A stretch of 64,000 bases of DNA from contig PQWQ01000004.1 in assembly GCA_002943765.1 (NCBI GenBank), forward strand, positions 1,612,001-1,676,000, in the 5' to 3' direction. The notes under the pieces are model-generated. The model saw only the letters and a list, made by a program, of their open reading frames with translations. It was not told the origin of the DNA and made no database searches. Shown here in pieces: positions 62,495-64,000 of the stretch. Position 1 is the stretch's first letter. Each line of letters starts with the position of its first letter. The stretch is from Psoroptes ovis. Its lineage: Eukaryota; Arthropoda; Arachnida; Sarcoptiformes; Psoroptidae. The position numbers were made by a program, and so were the translations under genes.

Positions 62495-64000
62495 ATGGGA
62501 AAAGTTGATAAACCTCGTTGGCCTAAACCAGCATTTTGTTATTTTTTGCAAGAGTGTCAGCAGCAACACCTACAAGAACATCCAAATGTTCGCGTAGACC
62601 ATGATGAATTTGTGAAAAAATGCTCCCAACGATGGACGGTCAGTATTTTCGGTTTATCTTAGGTTTTGTTAAGATATAATTAATTAATGTGTTTCATTTT
62701 TCACCAAATAGCAAATGAGCCGCGAGGAAAGAGACCCTTACCATCAGATGTTCAAAAAAGACAAGAAACGGTATCATCGTGAATTAGCGGCATACGTGCG
62801 ATCTAAATACGGGAATGAATTTAAAGAAAAAATTGATAAATTAAAAAAACTTATAAAAAAATCAAAGAATTCTCTAAAAAAGAGTCCGAGAAAAAAGGAT
62901 TCTCTTGCGCCAAAACGTTACTTATCGGCGTTCCTTCATTACGTGAATGATCAACGAATAATAATACGAGTCGAAAATCCTGGCATAAAACATCTGGAAA
63001 TGTTAAAAAAAATAAAACGTAGCTGGAAAGCATGCAGTGAAGATCAGAAAGCGAAGTATAAAGAGTTAGCATCAAAAGATAGAGAACGTTATAAAAAGGT
63101 AAAATATCATTAATCATTTAAAAAACTGAACATCAAAAAAATTATTATTTTTGATTATCAAAACAGCAAATGGAAGCCTTTAAAGCTGGTCGATTCAGAA
63201 GAGATGAAGAAATTGAAACAAATGAAGGCGAAGAAGATTCGACAAGTGAAGACCGAGAAGGTGATATATTATTATGATTTATGATTTATTTTAATTTCAA
63301 ATAATTGATGTTTTATTTCGTTTCATTTGACAGGTCGTTTAATCCAATCATCTCGAGATAATGTGGAATCGAATATAGTCGAAATTAAGAAACCTCGACG
63401 AAATAAGTCAGCATATAATTATTTCATGCAAGAATTTCGTCAACAAATCAGACAACAAAATAAACATGATAGCTATGAGCCTGGTGAATGGTTGCGAAAG
63501 TGCTCACAACGCTGGAACGTCAGTATTTTTCGTTTATCTCAGGTTTTGTTGAGATTTAATTAATTATTGTGTTCCATTTTCCACCAAATAGCGAATAAGA
63601 CACGAGGAAAAAAATCGTTTCCATCAGATGGCCAAAGAAGACAGGAAACGCTATTTTCGTGAAATGGTGGCATACTTGCGATCTAACCATTTGAAAACTG
63701 AGGAAAAATCGCAAGAATCAGAGAAAAAAATTCCAAAACAGAGTTCGAGTAAAAAAGATCCTTTTGCACCTAAGCGTAAATTATCGGATGTTCGAGATGG
63801 AGATGAAAACAAAATAGATGAATATGCTGATTCAGATGAAGATTCGGTACAATTCATCGGTTGGTTACAAAGTGATGGAAATTATGTCACAGAGGAATAT
63901 GTGGCAGATCAAGATGATGAAGGTGTTCGAGATGGAGATGTAGAAAGTCAAAGAAATCAAAATGAAGATGATGAAAATGATGTTATAGATGTTTCTGATT
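62495..64000 (+). CDS. Divergent multi-HMG-box (HMGB-like) protein, 3' end outside window
   Basis: Exons 62495-62638, 62712-63098, 63167-63260, 63334-63518 and 63592 to beyond 64000 are all in phase (about 406 codons visible, no stop). HMGB proteins bend DNA without sequence specificity in the nucleus. Box A1 (about residues 7-80) has KPAFCYFLQECQQQ and FVKKCSQRW then EERDPYHQMFKKDKKRYHRE. Box B (about 115-185) begins LAPKRYLSAFLHYVNDQ. After a short acidic segment, box A2 (about 225-300) has KSAYNYFMQEFRQQ and LRKCSQRW. A following linker FAPKRKLSD looks like the start of another B box but passes directly into an Asp/Glu-rich region with two VRDGD units. Exons 1-2 and 4-5 are an internal duplication including the 73-nt intron. 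ATG context is TGAAATGG. Architecture A-B-acidic-A' differs from standard two-box HMGB. Confidence 0.85.
62639..62711 (+). other. Duplicated intron, copy 1 (HMG gene)
   Basis: 73-nt GT-AG intron within HMG box A1, after ...CSQRWT. By eye it matches the intron at 63519-63591 at 65 of 73 positions with no gaps. Confidence 0.9.
63519..63591 (+). other. Duplicated intron, copy 2 (HMG gene)
   Basis: 73-nt GT-AG intron at the same codon position in HMG box A2 (after ...CSQRWN), same length and nearly the same sequence as copy 1. Confidence 0.9.

Overview
The window looks like nuclear DNA of a small-genome arthropod, most likely an acariform (astigmatid) mite of the house-dust or scab mite type. 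The basis is very AT-rich DNA, many short spliceosomal introns (about 50-140 nt, GT...AG), long Asn/Gln/Ser/Asp homopolymer runs inside animal proteins, and a clearly animal gene set (single-minded, ARID1/Osa, RGK GTPase, SYAP1/Sap47, SLC6 transporter). The species assignment is inference. Exon structures were worked out by hand from reading phase, splice motifs and protein similarity, and the joins given keep the frame.

Layout. 1-4.1 kb: the 3' end of an ARID1/Osa (BAF chromatin-remodelling subunit) gene on +, then mitochondrial ribosome recycling factor on +. 4.4-7.2 kb: a four-exon RGK-type GTPase on -, convergent with MRRF. 7.2-12.7 kb: no gene seen. 12.76-15.66 kb: a three-exon unrecognised low-complexity protein on +. 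17.2-19.0 kb: SYAP1 on -. 22.75-23.29 kb: a tentative tiny spliced gene on +. 23.4-25.2 kb: UDP-glucose 6-dehydrogenase on + (five coding exons). 27.3 kb: an orphan first exon with a KRAP/ITPR-interacting-type motif on +. 27.7-40.5 kb: a long gene-poor stretch with a 5'-truncated non-LTR retrotransposon flanked by an 18-bp target-site duplication, small mariner-like inverted-repeat elements, and microsatellites. 40.5-46.3 kb: an SLC6 Na+/Cl- neurotransmitter-type transporter on + (12 coding exons, with a possible alternative first exon). 49.3-60.4 kb: single-minded (bHLH-PAS) on +, its bHLH exon separated from the PAS exons by a 6.9-kb intron that holds several inverted-repeat elements. 60.45-62.49 kb: a tract of diverged direct repeats with an unassigned ORF. 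62.5-64.0 kb: the 5' part of a divergent multi-HMG-box gene on + with an internal exon-intron-exon duplication, running off the window.

The genes are independent eukaryotic transcription units with no operon logic. Most notable are: (i) the HMG-box gene, where a duplicated intron is more similar between copies than the coding sequence beside it; (ii) a family of about seven 70-90 bp mariner-like MITEs; (iii) low-complexity tracts inserted into folded domains of Sim (PAS-A), ARID1 and the RGK GTPase (switch region); (iv) stop-free introns of length 3n in MRRF and SYAP1.
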